Source of the DNA: Paragonimus westermani
Lineage: Eukaryota; Platyhelminthes; Trematoda; Plagiorchiida; Troglotrematidae
Assembly: GCA_008508345.1 (NCBI GenBank)
Contig: QNGE01000748.1
Coordinates: 60,368-124,367, forward strand
Length of the DNA stretch: 64,000 nt
Direction: 5' to 3'
Under the pieces are notes generated by a model, which was given only the letters and a program-made list of their open reading frames with translations, was not told the origin of the DNA and made no database searches. Shown here in pieces: positions 63,963 to 64,000 of this stretch (position 1 is its first letter; each line of letters starts with the position of its first letter). Made by a program: the position numbers and the translations under genes.

Positions 63963-64000
<38 letters not shown>
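63963..64000. repeat. (AT)n microsatellite at the window edge
   Basis: Nineteen uninterrupted AT units run to the last base, so the true length is not known. Confidence 0.97.

Noticed and set aside
1..64000. Bacterial-type features: operons, Shine-Dalgarno sites, CRISPR arrays, rRNA
   Set aside because: None seen. The base composition, splice signals and retroelements are those of an animal genome.

Overview
The window looks like non-coding, repeat-rich DNA of an invertebrate animal. It is AT-rich (about 60% by eye). It has no long open reading frames: the longest ATG-started one is 140 codons, which is near what chance gives for this size and composition. It is full of decayed retroelements. 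The mix is CR1-like and RTE-like LINEs, Penelope-like elements (PLEs) with hammerhead ribozyme motifs, and a tRNA-like short repeat. Together with one isolated, well-spliced ankyrin exon, this suggests a parasitic flatworm, probably a fluke with large introns. That assignment is inference; nothing in the window proves the species.

Layout. 1-9.7 kb: one convincing host exon on the + strand (4140-4291), with ankyrin repeats like those of the mind bomb E3 ligase; a LINE C-terminal remnant on the - strand (5015-5590); and tentative exons near 3 kb (-) and 9.3-9.7 kb (+). 12.4-13.3 kb: PLE-1 remnant (+), bounded by inverted terminal repeats that each carry a hammerhead motif. 23.5-25.7 kb: PLE-2 (-), longer, with most of the reverse transcriptase readable, an inverted copy of its own 3' end at the 5' side, and a 142-bp insertion flanked by a 12-bp duplication. 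31.9 kb: perfect 26-bp palindrome. 33.4 kb: small unit with a perfect 34-bp inverted repeat around another hammerhead motif. 35.9 kb and 57.0 kb: two copies, in opposite orientation, of a repeat with a tRNA-like centre. 36.1-42.6 kb: RTE-like RT fragment, GIY-YIG nuclease fragment, LINE endonuclease fragment, and a CR1-like LINE with ORF1, endonuclease and RT start. 53.2-55.6 kb: two more LINE RT remnants. 60.0-60.9 kb: a phase-consistent three-exon model for a small membrane protein (tentative). 62.6 kb: tentative exon. 63.96-64.0 kb: (AT)n at the window edge.

Reading as a whole. All six LINE fragments lie on the - strand, while the only confident host exon is on the + strand. This fits much of the window being intronic DNA of a + strand gene, where antisense LINE insertions are tolerated better. 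No operon, CRISPR array or complete functional RNA gene was seen. The most interesting material is the PLE and hammerhead architecture and the tRNA-centred repeat.
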